Origin: Pseudalkalibacillus decolorationis | Lineage (GTDB): Bacteria; Bacillota; Bacilli; Bacillales; Fictibacillaceae | Length of the DNA: 35,534 nt | NCBI RefSeq assembly: GCF_024609785.1 | Contig: NZ_JANHJQ010000034.1 | Span: forward strand, 1 to 35,534 | Reading direction: 5' to 3' | Part shown: one piece after another, positions 6,427 to 15,499 of the stretch | Layout of the letters: each line of letters opens with the position of its first letter | How positions within the stretch are numbered: position 1 is the stretch's first letter | Position numbers and translations under genes: made by a program | Notes under the pieces: generated by a model | Database searches by the model: none | What the model saw: the letters and a program-made list of their open reading frames with translations, nothing else | What the model was told of the DNA's origin: nothing

Positions 6427-8844
6427 ATGTCTTTTCATCATCAAAAAATTGAGAAAAAGTGGCAGAGTTATTGGAATGAAAATAAAACATTCAAGACAGA
6501 ATTTGAACCAAACAAAAAGAAATTCTATGCATTGGATATGTTTCCTTATCCATCTGGGGCTGGTCTTCATGTCGGGCATCCTGAAGGGTACACAGCTACA
6601 GATATTGTCGCGCGAATGAAGCGGATGCAAGGTTATAATGTGCTTCATCCAATTGGGTGGGATGCATTCGGGCTCCCAGCAGAGCAATATGCGTTGGATA
6701 CCGGAAATGACCCAGCTGAGTTTACAGAACAGAATATCAATACGTTCCGCCGTCAGATTCAGGAGCTAGGTTTCTCCTATGATTGGGATCGTGAAGTAAA
6801 CACTACCGATCCCGACTATTATAAATGGACACAGTGGATCTTTTTGCAGCTTTATAAAAAAGGCCTTGCCTATGTTGATGAAGTTCCGGTGAATTGGTGT
6901 CCTGAACTTGGAACGGTACTTGCAAATGAAGAAGTAATTGATGGTAAAAGTGAACGTGGTGGTCATCCGGTCATTCGAAAACCGATGAAGCAGTGGATGT
7001 TAAAGATTACAGCATACGCCGATCGTTTATTAGAAGATCTTGTTGAGCTTGATTGGCCAGACAGCTTAAAAGATATGCAGCGGAATTGGATTGGCCGATC
7101 TGAAGGTGCGGAGATCACATTTGATGTTGTAGGCTCTGACAAAACAATTAAGGTATTTACGACGCGCCCTGACACATTGTTTGGTACAACGTATATGGTA
7201 CTTGCTCCTGAACACTCGTTTGTTGATGAAATAACGACTGCTGAACAAAAGGATGCCGTTCATGCTTATAAAAAAGAAATCGAGACGAAAAGTGATTTAG
7301 AGCGTACCGAGCTTTCAAAAGAAAAGACAGGTGTATTCACTGGTGCTTATGCTGTCAATCCAGTGAATGGTCATAAAACTCCGATTTGGATTGCGGATTA
7401 TGTGTTGGCAAGCTATGGAACGGGTGCAATAATGGCTGTTCCAGGACATGATGAACGTGATTATGAATTTGCAACCAAATTTGAGCTTCCTATTGTTGAG
7501 GTGGTCAAAGGCGGCGATGTTACCAAGGAAGCATTTACAGAGGACGGGGAAATCGTCAACTCTGAGTTTTTAAATGGGATGAATAAAACGGATGCAATAG
7601 AAGCAATGGTTCAATGGCTTGAAAAGAACAATAAAGGTGAGCGTAAAGTTACGTATCGTCTTCGGGACTGGTTATTTAGTCGCCAACGTTATTGGGGAGA
7701 ACCGATTCCGATCATCCATTGGGAAGATGGTACGATGAGCGCGGTTCCAGAAGAAGAGTTGCCGTTGACACTTCCTAAAATTGATAATATTCAACCATCT
7801 GGAACTGGGGAATCACCACTTGCTAATGTGGAAGAATGGGTCAATGTTGTAGATCCTGAAACAGGGAAAAAAGGTCGTCGTGAAACGAACACGATGCCGC
7901 AGTGGGCAGGTAGCTGCTGGTATTATCTTCGTTACATGGATCCCGATAATAAAGAACAAGTCGCGGCACCAGAAAAAGTAAAGCATTGGTTACCTGTCGA
8001 TCTATATATTGGCGGAGCTGAACATGCGGTCCTTCACCTATTGTATGCTCGTTTTTGGCATAAGGTATTGTATGATGTAGGCGTTGTTCCGACGAAGGAG
8101 CCATTCCAACGTCTCTACAACCAAGGAATGATTCTCGGGGAAAACAACGAGAAGATGAGTAAATCAAAGGGCAATGTCGTTAACCCAGATGACATCGTAA
8201 AAAGCCATGGTGCAGATACCCTCCGCCTTTATGAAATGTTTATGGGTCCTTTAGATGCCTCTATTGCATGGTCTGAAAATGGATTGGATGGTTCCCGTCG
8301 TTTCCTTGACCGGGTTTGGAGATTGTTCGTTGAAGAAGACGGATCCCTTTCAGACAAAATCAAAGACACTCAAGCATCCGAAGGCTTTGAACGTGTGTAT
8401 CATCAAACAGTGAAAAAAGTAACGGAGGACTTTGCAGAGCTACGGTTTAATGTTGGTATTTCTCAAATGATGGTGTTTATCAATGATGCCTACAAGCAAG
8501 AAACATTACCAAAATCCTTCATTGAAGGATTTGTTAAGATGCTTTCTCCAGTGGCACCTCATATTTGTGAAGAGCTTTGGGAAAGGTTAGGGCATACGGG
8601 AACAGTGACTTATGCAGATTGGCCAACATTCGACGAAAGCAAGTTAACTGAAAACGAAGTAGAAATCGTTGTTCAGATCAATGGTAAAGTTCGTGCTAAG
8701 TTACTCGTACCAGCTGATGCCAACAAAGAGCAGATGGAAGAAATCGCATTAACAGATGAAAAGATCAAAGAAAGCGTCGAAGGAAAAACAGTTCGAAAAG
8801 TAATAGCTGTACCAGGGAAATTAGTGAACATCGTCGCAAATTAA
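6427..8844 (+). CDS. leuS: Leucyl-tRNA synthetase
   Basis: Class Ia aminoacyl-tRNA synthetase of 805 residues that charges tRNA-Leu. The HIGH signature is HVGH at 48-51, the CP1 editing domain contains [13 protein letters not shown] near 245-257, and KMSKS is at 576-580; the C-terminal anticodon-binding and VQINGKVR region is complete. ATG 6427 follows GGGAGTGG at a suitable distance and gives the N terminus [13 protein letters not shown], as in other Bacillus LeuS; the in-frame GTG at 6412 is less likely. It is under T-box control and followed directly by its own terminator, so it is monocistronic. Confidence 0.98.
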   Translation: MSFHHQKIEKKWQSYWNENKTFKTEFEPNKKKFYALDMFPYPSGAGLHVGHPEGYTATDIVARMKRMQGYNVLHPIGWDAFGLPAEQYALDTGNDPAEFTEQNINTFRRQIQELGFSYDWDREVNTTDPDYYKWTQWIFLQLYKKGLAYVDEVPVNWCPELGTVLANEEVIDGKSERGGHPVIRKPMKQWMLKITAYADRLLEDLVELDWPDSLKDMQRNWIGRSEGAEITFDVVGSDKTIKVFTTRPDTLFGTTYMVLAPEHSFVDEITTAEQKDAVHAYKKEIETKSDLERTELSKEKTGVFTGAYAVNPVNGHKTPIWIADYVLASYGTGAIMAVPGHDERDYEFATKFELPIVEVVKGGDVTKEAFTEDGEIVNSEFLNGMNKTDAIEAMVQWLEKNNKGERKVTYRLRDWLFSRQRYWGEPIPIIHWEDGTMSAVPEEELPLTLPKIDNIQPSGTGESPLANVEEWVNVVDPETGKKGRRETNTMPQWAGSCWYYLRYMDPDNKEQVAAPEKVKHWLPVDLYIGGAEHAVLHLLYARFWHKVLYDVGVVPTKEPFQRLYNQGMILGENNEKMSKSKGNVVNPDDIVKSHGADTLRLYEMFMGPLDASIAWSENGLDGSRRFLDRVWRLFVEEDGSLSDKIKDTQASEGFERVYHQTVKKVTEDFAELRFNVGISQMMVFINDAYKQETLPKSFIEGFVKMLSPVAPHICEELWERLGHTGTVTYADWPTFDESKLTENEVEIVVQINGKVRAKLLVPADANKEQMEEIALTDEKIKESVEGKTVRKVIAVPGKLVNIVAN

Positions 8845-8849
8845 ATTCA

Positions 8850-8886
8850 AAGAAGCTGCCGGAATTTTCCGTCAGCTTCTTTTTTA
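8850..8886 (+). terminator. leuS terminator
   Basis: AAGAAGCTGCCGG at 8850-8862 pairs with CCGTCAGCTTCTT at 8869-8881 (one mismatch), followed by a T run, 6 nt after the leuS stop. Confidence 0.9.
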
Positions 8887-9082
8887 TTGCTGACCAGGAA
8901 ACTATAAAATTCTTAAGATGTCGATAACTTTTGATTAGAAATGTTCTTTAGCTTGGTGATTTTACATATTAGAGATCTGTCTAAGGCCATTTAGCGTTAA
9001 AAGTAGCAATGACTCTTCTTCAAGAGTACAAGAAGATCACATTTAATGAAAAACATGTAAATTTAACAGCTGTATTCGGAAT

Positions 9083-9170
9083 AATTCATCCGGACAATCT
9101 GAAATTCATCCAAACTGAGAAGAATTCATCCGGAAACCCTGGAATTCATCCAAACTGAGAATAATTCATC
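9083..9170. repeat. Array of five AATTCATC repeats with exact 20-bp period
   Basis: AATTCATC occurs at 9083, 9103, 9123, 9143 and 9163, an invariant 20-bp spacing. The parts between alternate: units 1 and 3 continue CCGGA, units 2 and 4 continue CCAAACTGAGA, so there is also a 40-bp order. A decayed sixth unit (TATTCGGAAT, 9072-9081) may precede it. It lies between leuS and the rhodanese gene, outside any reading frame. The rest of 8890-9383 is A/T-rich with no gene that I can support. Confidence 0.85.
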
Positions 9171-9383
9171 TAAAAGATTTGGGACACCAGGATAATAGGC
9201 AAAATGTAGTTTTTTTATATATCAAATATTGTCTTTTATAGAAAAAACAAAAGACTATCACGATTTGACTTATGGCCTCCAATCTACAAAATCAATTTCT
9301 TTACTTTTCCATTTATAGTTCGTAAAATGAGGAACGTAGAAACTAAAACATTGGATGAGCATAGATTGAAAGGACGGATCAAT

Positions 9384-9692
9384 ATGGAACAAAGCGTTCA
9401 AACTATAACGCCTTCAGAAGTAGAAAAGCTTTTGAAAGAAGGAAAAACGATATCAATTATTGATGTGCGTGAGGATGAAGAGGTTGAGTCGGGAATAATT
9501 CCAGCGGCCCATCATATTCGTTTGATGGAAATTCCTGAACGTTTAAATGAAATCGAAAAAGAGACAGAACATATCATTGTTTGCCGCTCAGGACGTCGAA
9601 GTGAAAATGCATGCTTATATTTAGAGGACCAAGGTTATAAGGTTAGAAATATGGTTGGTGGCATGCTTGAATGGGAAGGCGAGACCAAGTAA
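9384..9692 (+). CDS. Single-domain rhodanese (YtwF-like sulfurtransferase)
   Basis: A 102-residue cytoplasmic single-domain rhodanese. It has the IDVRE motif at 26-30, the active-site loop CRSGRRS with Cys67, and the GGMLEW end, all as expected for a functional sulfur carrier that forms a Cys persulfide. ATG 9384 is preceded by AAAGGACGG; an in-frame ATG at 9327 would add 19 residues with no ribosome site. B. subtilis has a similar small rhodanese, YtwF, but I leave the symbol open. A weak hairpin with five T follows, then a membrane-anchored rhodanese-like gene, suggesting a functional pair. Confidence 0.9.
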   Translation: MEQSVQTITPSEVEKLLKEGKTISIIDVREDEEVESGIIPAAHHIRLMEIPERLNEIEKETEHIIVCRSGRRSENACLYLEDQGYKVRNMVGGMLEWEGETK

Positions 9693-9702
9693 CAGTTGGA
9701 AG

Positions 9703-9722
9703 AGGATGTTGTCCTCCTTTTT
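9703..9722 (+). terminator. Weak hairpin with T run after the rhodanese gene
   Basis: GAGGA and TCCTC form a short stem around TGTTG, followed by CTTTTT. Only 5 bp, so it may be a partial terminator between the two rhodanese-like genes or may not function. Confidence 0.35.
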
Positions 9723-9751
9723 AAACACACAATTGAAGGGAGATAAGCGTA

Positions 9752-10090
9752 ATGGTATTGGAAATGACCCTGATGCTCTTGGCGGTTTATGTCATTTTCT
9801 CCTATTTAATCCCATACATGACGCTTAAGTCTGTTCAACAGGAATGCATCAACCAGCACGATTTTTGCAAGATTGATGTAAGGGATTATCATTCTTCATA
9901 CCGAAATCCATTTGATAATGTAACGAAAAATATTCCTCTTTCTTATTTATCTCGGACAACGAAGGAAGAAGTGGTTTGTGATAAGGATATTATTGTCATA
10001 GCAGAATCCAAGCTGGCAGCGGTAATGGCTACCCGGATTTTAAAGAGGAGAACGAAACGGTTTATCTATTACACTTTAAGAAAGCATTGA
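9752..10090 (+). CDS. Membrane-anchored rhodanese-like protein lacking the catalytic cysteine
   Basis: A 112-residue protein with one N-terminal membrane segment (about 4-24) and a cytoplasmic rhodanese-like domain. KIDVRDYHSSY at 40-50 matches the first rhodanese motif and IVIAESKLAAVMATRIL at 81-97 occupies the place of the active-site strand and loop, but the Cys-x-x-Gly loop is replaced by AESKLA. It therefore probably cannot carry sulfur and may act as a scaffold or partner of the neighbouring active rhodanese. AAGGGAGAT precedes ATG 9752. I do not know a named homologue. Confidence 0.7.
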   Translation: MVLEMTLMLLAVYVIFSYLIPYMTLKSVQQECINQHDFCKIDVRDYHSSYRNPFDNVTKNIPLSYLSRTTKEEVVCDKDIIVIAESKLAAVMATRILKRRTKRFIYYTLRKH

Positions 10091-10140
10091 CCCTGGAACA
10101 ATAAACTGACAAAACTAGTAGATTTTCGTCAAAGGAAATT

Positions 10141-10201
10141 AAGCACTTCTGGCAGAATTGTACGTCTTAATAGACGTTCATTCGTTGGAGGTGCTTTTTG
10201 T
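10141..10201 (+). promoter_or_regulatory. Nested hairpin overlapping the cse60 ribosome binding site
   Basis: AAGCACTTC at 10141-10149 pairs with GAGGTGCTT at 10188-10196 (one G-U), enclosing a perfect inner hairpin ACGTCT-TAAT-AGACGT at 10162-10177. The outer 3' arm contains the GGAGGTG ribosome site and is followed by TTTTG. It could restrict translation of the next gene or act as a weak terminator; this is seen only as pairing potential. Confidence 0.45.
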
Positions 10202-10389
10202 TGAAGGTGAAATTATTTGAGGCTGAACATGAAGAAGATCTTGAAGAAGAAATCAATGCCTTTTTAGTAAATGTCCATGAATCCAACGTGATCGATGTTC
10301 GTTATCAGGTTTCGATGGCAGTGGATGAGTATAGTGAAGAGGTTGAAACGGTTTATAGCTTTTCAGCGATGATTCTCTACAGGGAATAA
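10201..10389 (+). CDS. Cse60-like small sporulation protein
   Basis: A 62-residue acidic protein (MKVKLFEAEHEEDLEEEINAF...) resembling Cse60, a small sigma-E-dependent protein of unknown biochemical role made in the mother cell during sporulation of B. subtilis. Two adjacent TTG codons (10198 and 10201) could start it; GGAGGTG at 10186-10192 is 8 nt from the second. It is predicted alpha/beta, soluble and without Cys. I see no sigma-E promoter strong enough to report. The ribosome site sits in a hairpin stem. Confidence 0.7.
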   Translation: MKVKLFEAEHEEDLEEEINAFLVNVHESNVIDVRYQVSMAVDEYSEEVETVYSFSAMILYRE

Positions 10390-10435
10390 CCTTCTTATGA
10401 TAAACTGGTAGAAAATGAGATTTGGGTGTATTTGA

Positions 10436-10915
10436 ATGTTTCTATATACGATTTGTTTCATTGTAAAGGGTACAGAGGTGCTGATGCTTAATCGATATAA
10501 AGCACCAAACAAAGGGTTATGGAATGGTGTAGGTGGTAAAATCCATGAAGGAGAAACACCCGAGGAATGTATTATTCGTGAGGTAGAAGAAGAAACAGGT
10601 TTGTTAATTGAAGCACCAGGGTTTACTGGGACGGTTCAATGGGAGTTCGATTATCAATTCATCGGTGGAATGTACGTTTACATCGTTTATCTTGAAAAAG
10701 AAACATCCTATCCGACTCCAGTTAAAGTGGATGAGGGACTACTTGATTGGAAGCCGATCAAATGGGTACTCGAATCAGATAACTATGGGGTAGTGAGCAA
10801 TATCCGATACTTTCTCCCAGACATGTTAAAAGGTGAAGAACCGGCAGAATACCACTGTTATTACCATAGTGGGAAGTTAAGTGGTGTTAAAAAGATGGAG
10901 CCCCTACAAAAATAA
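10436..10915 (+). CDS. Nudix hydrolase (MutT-like)
   Basis: A 159-residue Nudix hydrolase. The Nudix box fits G-x5-E-x7-R-E-U-x-E-E-x-G-U exactly: G34, E40, R48, E49, E52, E53, G55. Such enzymes hydrolyse nucleoside diphosphates linked to X; the N-terminal CFIVKGTEVLMLNRYKAPN pattern and LWNGVGGK resemble 8-oxo-dGTP diphosphatases, but specificity cannot be told. Start ATG 10436 has only a weak TTGGGTG ribosome site. A short imperfect hairpin at 10894-10931 overlaps its stop and may end transcription towards convergent ytfP. Confidence 0.9.
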   Translation: MFLYTICFIVKGTEVLMLNRYKAPNKGLWNGVGGKIHEGETPEECIIREVEEETGLLIEAPGFTGTVQWEFDYQFIGGMYVYIVYLEKETSYPTPVKVDEGLLDWKPIKWVLESDNYGVVSNIRYFLPDMLKGEEPAEYHCYYHSGKLSGVKKMEPLQK

Positions 10916-10950
10916 CTGTTGGTAGCTCCATTTATTAGTATGGGTTCACT

Positions 10951-12210
10951 TTATTGTTCGTTAGCTGCATTCGTTCCAGCTAGATGCCCTGTCACAAAGG
11001 CAGACGTAATATTGTAGCCCCCTGTGTATCCGTGTATATCCAGAATTTCTCCACAAAAGTAGAGTCCGTTGATAATTTTTGAGCGCATCGTTTTTGGCTC
11101 GATTTCCTTCGTTGAAACGCCGCCTCCGGTTACAAATGCCTTTTCAATGGATAGGGTCCCGTTTACTTTCAAGCGGAATCCTTTTATCAATCCCGCAAAA
11201 TAACGCAATAATCGATGCGATAATTGATCATATACTGTATTCAAGTCGATCCCCGCCTGCTCCAGTAAGAAGTGCAAATAACGTTCAGGTATCCAACCTT
11301 TTAAAGCATTCTTAATTGCCTTTTTTGGTTCGCTTTTAAGAATCTGCACGGCTTCTTGAAAAATTTCTTCTTGGTTTTGATCAGGCATAAGGTCAATTTC
11401 CATCGTCACAGTGTTCTCCTTACTCTTTTTCAGAGCTTTAACGACGAACTGACTGCATCTCAATACTGCTGGTCCTGAGATTCCGAAGTGAGTAAAAATC
11501 ATATCCATCCGATGAGTGATGATTGGTTTGCCGTTAGGTTTCAGAACACTTAACCCTACATCACGTAAGGATAATCCTTGCAACGTTTTTTCCTTGATGA
11601 ATGGTTCCTTAGAGGTGATAGGTACTTCTGTCGGGTACAATTCGGTAATCGTATGACCAGCAGCCTTTGCCCATGCATACCCGTCACCAGTGGAGCCAGT
11701 ATGCGGAACTGATTTACCACCAACCGCAATGATGACCGCTTTTGACTTAATGATCTCTTCCCCGCCCACTTTAATTCCTTTTACATTTTGGTTATCATAA
11801 ATCACTTGTTTGACAGCCGTATTTGTTCGGATCTCAACACCAAGCTCTCGAATTTTCTTAAGCATTGCATCGACAACCGATTGGGCTTTATCAGTTGTGG
11901 GGAACATACGGCCATGGTCTTCTTCTTTTAACTGGATTCCCAACCCTTCAAAGAATTTGATGATGCTTTCGTTATTAAAAATGGTAAATGCACTGTATAG
12001 GAATCTACCGTTGCCTGGGATATGCTTAATAATTTCATCAATAGGGAGGCGGTTCGTAACATTACAACGACCGCCTCCAGAGATCGCAAGCTTTTTTCCA
12101 AGTTTGGTTCCTTTATCGACGAGTAAAACCTTAGAACCATTTGAGGCACTAGCAACAGCTGCCATCAGCCCAGAAGGTCCACCACCGATGATGATTACGT
12201 CGTAGTTCAT
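10951..12210 (-). CDS. ytfP: HI0933-type FAD-dependent flavoprotein YtfP
   Basis: A 419-residue NAD(P)/FAD-dependent oxidoreductase of the HI0933/YhiN family. The Rossmann dinucleotide motif [10 protein letters not shown] starts at residue 9, [16 protein letters not shown] at about 38-53 is the family hallmark, and the C-terminal [16 protein letters not shown] motif contacts FAD. The physiological reaction of this family is not established. Start ATG 12210 has AGGTG 8 nt upstream. It is divergent from murJ, the same pairing (ytfP-ytgP) I recall from B. subtilis. Confidence 0.92.
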   Translation of the reverse strand: MNYDVIIIGGGPSGLMAAVASASNGSKVLLVDKGTKLGKKLAISGGGRCNVTNRLPIDEIIKHIPGNGRFLYSAFTIFNNESIIKFFEGLGIQLKEEDHGRMFPTTDKAQSVVDAMLKKIRELGVEIRTNTAVKQVIYDNQNVKGIKVGGEEIIKSKAVIIAVGGKSVPHTGSTGDGYAWAKAAGHTITELYPTEVPITSKEPFIKEKTLQGLSLRDVGLSVLKPNGKPIITHRMDMIFTHFGISGPAVLRCSQFVVKALKKSKENTVTMEIDLMPDQNQEEIFQEAVQILKSEPKKAIKNALKGWIPERYLHFLLEQAGIDLNTVYDQLSHRLLRYFAGLIKGFRLKVNGTLSIEKAFVTGGGVSTKEIEPKTMRSKIINGLYFCGEILDIHGYTGGYNITSAFVTGHLAGTNAANEQ

Positions 12211-12337
12211 TTCATCAACACCTGCTTTTTAATATCTAAACAGAAAGATACCACTTTTATCGGGAAAAAGAAAATGGTAGTTGTGGTTCTAGATAAATAA
12301 GTGATATGAAAAGCGTTTAGCGAATGCGTAGATACTA

Positions 12338-12346
12338 TGGTAAAAT
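12338..12346 (+). promoter_or_regulatory. Extended -10 promoter candidate for murJ
   Basis: TGG followed by TAAAAT (12341-12346) fits an extended -10 element; a -35 is poor. Transcription would begin near 12352, 37 nt before the murJ start. Confidence 0.4.
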
Positions 12347-12388
12347 ACATAAGATTAGATGTTAGGAAACTGGGAGAAGGGACAATCT

Positions 12389-14023
12389 ATGTCAAAGTTA
12401 TTACGTGGTACGCTGATTCTTACAGCGGCTACTTTCTTTTCAAAATTTCTTGGACTTATTTTCGTTATACCATTTGAGTGGCTTGTAGGAACAGAAGGAG
12501 GAGCATTATACGGATATGCCTACACTCCTTATGCAATCATACTTAGTGTAGCGACACTGGGCTTGCCTTTAGCTGTTTCAAAGTTTGTTTCCAAATATAA
12601 CGCGTTAGATGACTATATAACTGGACGGAGACTGATGAGATCTGGTTTAGTATTAATGTCATTAAGTGGTATTCTTGCATTTCTAGCTTTGTTTTTCTTA
12701 GCAGAATGGGTTGCAGGTTTACTTGTCGGTAATAATGGTGTGAAAGGGAACTCCGTAGAAGATGTGAAAATGGTGATTCAACTAGTTTCAACTGCTCTCA
12801 TCATCGTCCCTTCAATGAGTTTGATCCGCGGCTATTTTCAAGGGTTCCAATCGATGGGACCAACAGCTTTGTCTCAGGTTGTCGAACAGATCGTCCGTGT
12901 CGGGTTTATTTTAATTAGTGCATTTCTCATTGTAATTGTATTTAAAGGCGATGTGAGTACAGCTGTTGGCTATGCTACGTTTGCTGCATTCATTTCCGCA
13001 TTAGCTTCCCTGTTGATCTTGGTTTGGTATTGGAAGAAACGAAAGCCCCACTTGGACAAGCTAATGAAAAACAGTAAGAATCACAAAGTACCATTAGTTA
13101 AGATGTACAAAGAATTGATTCAGTATGCGGTTCCATTTGTAGCAGTCGGACTAGCTATACCAATCTATTCAACAATCGATATGTTTACAATAAACAATGC
13201 GTTGCAACATGGGCTTGGTTACACACAAGATACAGCAGAAAATTATTATGCGATCATGCAAACATACTCACAAAAGTTAATTATGATTCCTGTCTCCTTA
13301 TCGACAGGGCTCGCATTAACAGTCATCCCGTTAATTACCAATTTATATACAAAAAAAGATTTTAGCACAATGCAACAACAAATCACGAAAACGTTTGAAA
13401 TTGTCTTGTTCCTTACGATTCCTGCTGGAGTTGGGCTATCCTTATTGGGGTTACCCGCTTATTCCGTATTGTTTGAAAATTTTATTGGTATTGGTGGATA
13501 TGTACTTACGTGGTATGCACCGACGGCAATCTTGTTTGCACTTTTTACGGTGACAGCTGCAATTCTTCAAGGAATCAATCAACAAAGATTCGCGGTTTAC
13601 AGTCTGTTAGCTGGGGTTCTCGTAAAAATCAGTCTAAACTATATATTCATTGCTAATTTCGGGATTGCTGGTGCAGTCATTTGTACAAACCTTGGATATC
13701 TACTTTCGATTACAATAAATCTCATCATCATTCGTAGACAGACAAATTATAGCTTTAAGCCTGTTTTTAAACGAACGATTTTGATCGGAATGTTCGTTGC
13801 TCTGATGGTTAGTGCGGTTGTATTAACCAAGTGGGCAGTCGAGAGTATGGTTGGCACGGATTATAAAGAGTTCTTTACATCTGTGACCGTATTGTTAACC
13901 GGGGTAGCCGCAGGTGCGGGAGTCTATTTGTATATGAGTCATTTTTCTGGACTCCTACAACATATTTTTGGTGATCGTCTCAATCGTTTCCTTCGAAAAA
14001 AGAGAGCGCGATCTAAGCGATAG
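12389..14023 (+). CDS. murJ: Lipid II flippase MurJ (YtgP)
   Basis: A 544-residue MOP-superfamily (MurJ/Wzx-like) membrane protein with about 14 hydrophobic segments. YtgP of B. subtilis is the MurJ that moves lipid II across the membrane for peptidoglycan synthesis. The N terminus SKLLRGTLILTAATFFSKFLG and the long basic C terminus (FLRKKRARSKR) are typical. ATG 12389 lies about 8 nt after GAGAAGGG; an in-frame ATG at 12359 is upstream of this site and is rejected. It ends in its own terminator. Confidence 0.93.
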   Translation: MSKLLRGTLILTAATFFSKFLGLIFVIPFEWLVGTEGGALYGYAYTPYAIILSVATLGLPLAVSKFVSKYNALDDYITGRRLMRSGLVLMSLSGILAFLALFFLAEWVAGLLVGNNGVKGNSVEDVKMVIQLVSTALIIVPSMSLIRGYFQGFQSMGPTALSQVVEQIVRVGFILISAFLIVIVFKGDVSTAVGYATFAAFISALASLLILVWYWKKRKPHLDKLMKNSKNHKVPLVKMYKELIQYAVPFVAVGLAIPIYSTIDMFTINNALQHGLGYTQDTAENYYAIMQTYSQKLIMIPVSLSTGLALTVIPLITNLYTKKDFSTMQQQITKTFEIVLFLTIPAGVGLSLLGLPAYSVLFENFIGIGGYVLTWYAPTAILFALFTVTAAILQGINQQRFAVYSLLAGVLVKISLNYIFIANFGIAGAVICTNLGYLLSITINLIIIRRQTNYSFKPVFKRTILIGMFVALMVSAVVLTKWAVESMVGTDYKEFFTSVTVLLTGVAAGAGVYLYMSHFSGLLQHIFGDRLNRFLRKKRARSKR

Positions 14024-14050
14024 AAGGTCTTTATGAGGCCTTCTTTCTTT
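14022..14050 (+). terminator. murJ terminator
   Basis: AGAAGGTCT (14022-14030) pairs fully with AGGCCTTCT (14036-14044, one G-U) around TTATG, followed by TTCTTTTC. Confidence 0.88.
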
Positions 14051-14055
14051 TCATG

Positions 14056-14151
14056 CACGTTAAGAAAGTATAAAAATACTTTCTATAGTATAAGCGCAAC
14101 TAAGGCTCAGCCGGCGCCAAAGGCTTGGCTTTGCCAAGTTTTCTTTATATA
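14056..14151 (+). repeat. Interspersed repeat family B, copy 2
   Basis: A 96-bp element beginning CACGTTAAGAAAGTATAAAA, containing the AGAAAGTAT/ATACTTTCT hairpin and ending in CTTGGCTTTGCCAAG then TTTTCTTTATATA. It is the inverted counterpart of 4672-4757 with about 10 extra bp in the middle. It lies between convergent murJ and the 14164 gene, directly at both gene ends. Confidence 0.88.
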
Positions 14152-14163
14152 AAGAGTAATGGA

Positions 14164-14601
14164 TTAGTCCTTTGATTCTTTTAACTGTTTATCAAACCAA
14201 GCCAACTGTTGGCCAATGCCAAGACCTTTCATTGGAATTTCATAATGATAGCCTTTTTGTTCGAGCTGGGGTTCGAGATGATCTCGGTACACTTTCCCTC
14301 CATGCAGGTAAACATTGACCTTATCGGGAGATTCATACTTTTTAAAGACTTCGATAACTTTTCTAGCCCAGACTTTTTTCTCCATAATTGAAAATGTTTT
14401 AATTGAAAGGTCGTACGGTTCTAATTTATCACCTGGTAATAAGAGACCATCTTTGGCATTATAAAAATAAAAGCGGTCATACTGCTTTTGAGCATATTGA
14501 ACCGATTTTTGAAATAATGGACTTGTATAAAACTCGATTACTGGTGCTGAATGGTCTAATTTTTTTCTACCCGTGGCTAAAAGCCCAATTTTATGTTTCA
14601 A
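14164..14601 (-). CDS. DUF6884-like small protein
   Basis: A 145-residue soluble protein. It has the order of conserved features I associate with the DUF6884/YaaA-like group: an N-terminal GLLATGRKKL strand and turn, YTSPLFQKSVQYAQK, then YDRFYFYNAKDGLLLPGD, EPYDLSI and a W-A-containing helix. In relatives I recall a Cys in the first motif (C-x-x-K-K); here the corresponding stretch is ATGRKK, so if a Cys is catalytic this copy has lost it. Function unknown. It has AGGGGTACC upstream of ATG 14601 and is divergent from the pseudouridine synthase gene. Confidence 0.65.
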   Translation of the reverse strand: MKHKIGLLATGRKKLDHSAPVIEFYTSPLFQKSVQYAQKQYDRFYFYNAKDGLLLPGDKLEPYDLSIKTFSIMEKKVWARKVIEVFKKYESPDKVNVYLHGGKVYRDHLEPQLEQKGYHYEIPMKGLGIGQQLAWFDKQLKESKD

Positions 14602-14695
14602 TGGTACCCCTCCTTTTGCACTATTTTTATTACTTATTATACCCTTTCCGCAAAGGATTAAGCCACATATTTACAAATTAGGAGGTCGATTTGTT

Positions 14696-15418
14696 TTGCG
14701 CATAGATAAACTGCTTGCCAATATGAATTATGGAAGTCGTAAAGAGGTTAAGAAGCTACTCAAGAAAGGTCTAATAACCGTTAATGGGACGCCGATTAAA
14801 GATGCAAAGAAACATGTGAATACGGATTCCGACTTAATTGCAGTTGCAGGCGATGAGGTGAAGTACATAGAACATATCTATCTAATGATGAACAAACCCG
14901 GGGATGTCATTTCTGCAACCGAGGACGTGTCTCACAGGACGGTACTCGATTTGTTGGAAGAAGATGAGGCAGCATTTTCTCCATTTCCAGTCGGTCGTCT
15001 TGATAAAGATACAGAAGGCCTTCTTTTGCTCACGAATGATGGTCAGTTGACGCACCGTTTATTATCACCAAACAAACATGTACCGAAAACCTATTTCGCA
15101 ATAGTGAAGGGAAGGGTGACAGCAACAGATCAACAGATGTTTTCACAAGGGGTTACCCTAGATGATGGATACGTTACTAAACCAGCTGAATTAACGATCC
15201 TTGTCAGTAATGAAAGATCAGAAATTGAATTGACGATTACAGAAGGCAAATATCATCAAGTGAAACGAATGTTTGAAGCAGTAGATAAGCAAGTTGTTTA
15301 TTTGAAGCGAATTAAAATGGGCTCTCTATGCTTGGATGAAAATCTTTCTTTAGGTGAATATCGTGCTCTTAATATAGAAGAACTCGAAGCCTTGGAAATG
15401 GACTCTCCTAGTCATTAA
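14696..15418 (+). CDS. ytzG: RsuA/RluB-type RNA pseudouridine synthase (YtzG-like)
   Basis: A 240-residue pseudouridine synthase with an N-terminal S4 RNA-binding domain (about 1-60; MRIDKLLANMNYGSRKEVK) and a catalytic domain with GRLDKDTEGLLLLTNDG near 101-117, whose Asp is the nucleophile. It modifies a uridine in rRNA, by homology to RsuA probably 16S position 516, though the small Bacillus paralogues are not all assigned. TTG 14696 is 10 nt beyond a perfect AGGAGGT; ATG 14573 lies inside the divergent neighbour and is rejected. It directly precedes a PRC-barrel gene. Confidence 0.88.
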   Translation: MRIDKLLANMNYGSRKEVKKLLKKGLITVNGTPIKDAKKHVNTDSDLIAVAGDEVKYIEHIYLMMNKPGDVISATEDVSHRTVLDLLEEDEAAFSPFPVGRLDKDTEGLLLLTNDGQLTHRLLSPNKHVPKTYFAIVKGRVTATDQQMFSQGVTLDDGYVTKPAELTILVSNERSEIELTITEGKYHQVKRMFEAVDKQVVYLKRIKMGSLCLDENLSLGEYRALNIEELEALEMDSPSH

Positions 15419-15499
15419 ATCTCCATATTGTTTGAATTCCCGATGAGTGGGGTATTAAACACTAACACCAAATTTAAGGTGAAAAAGGAGAGTTTGCTC

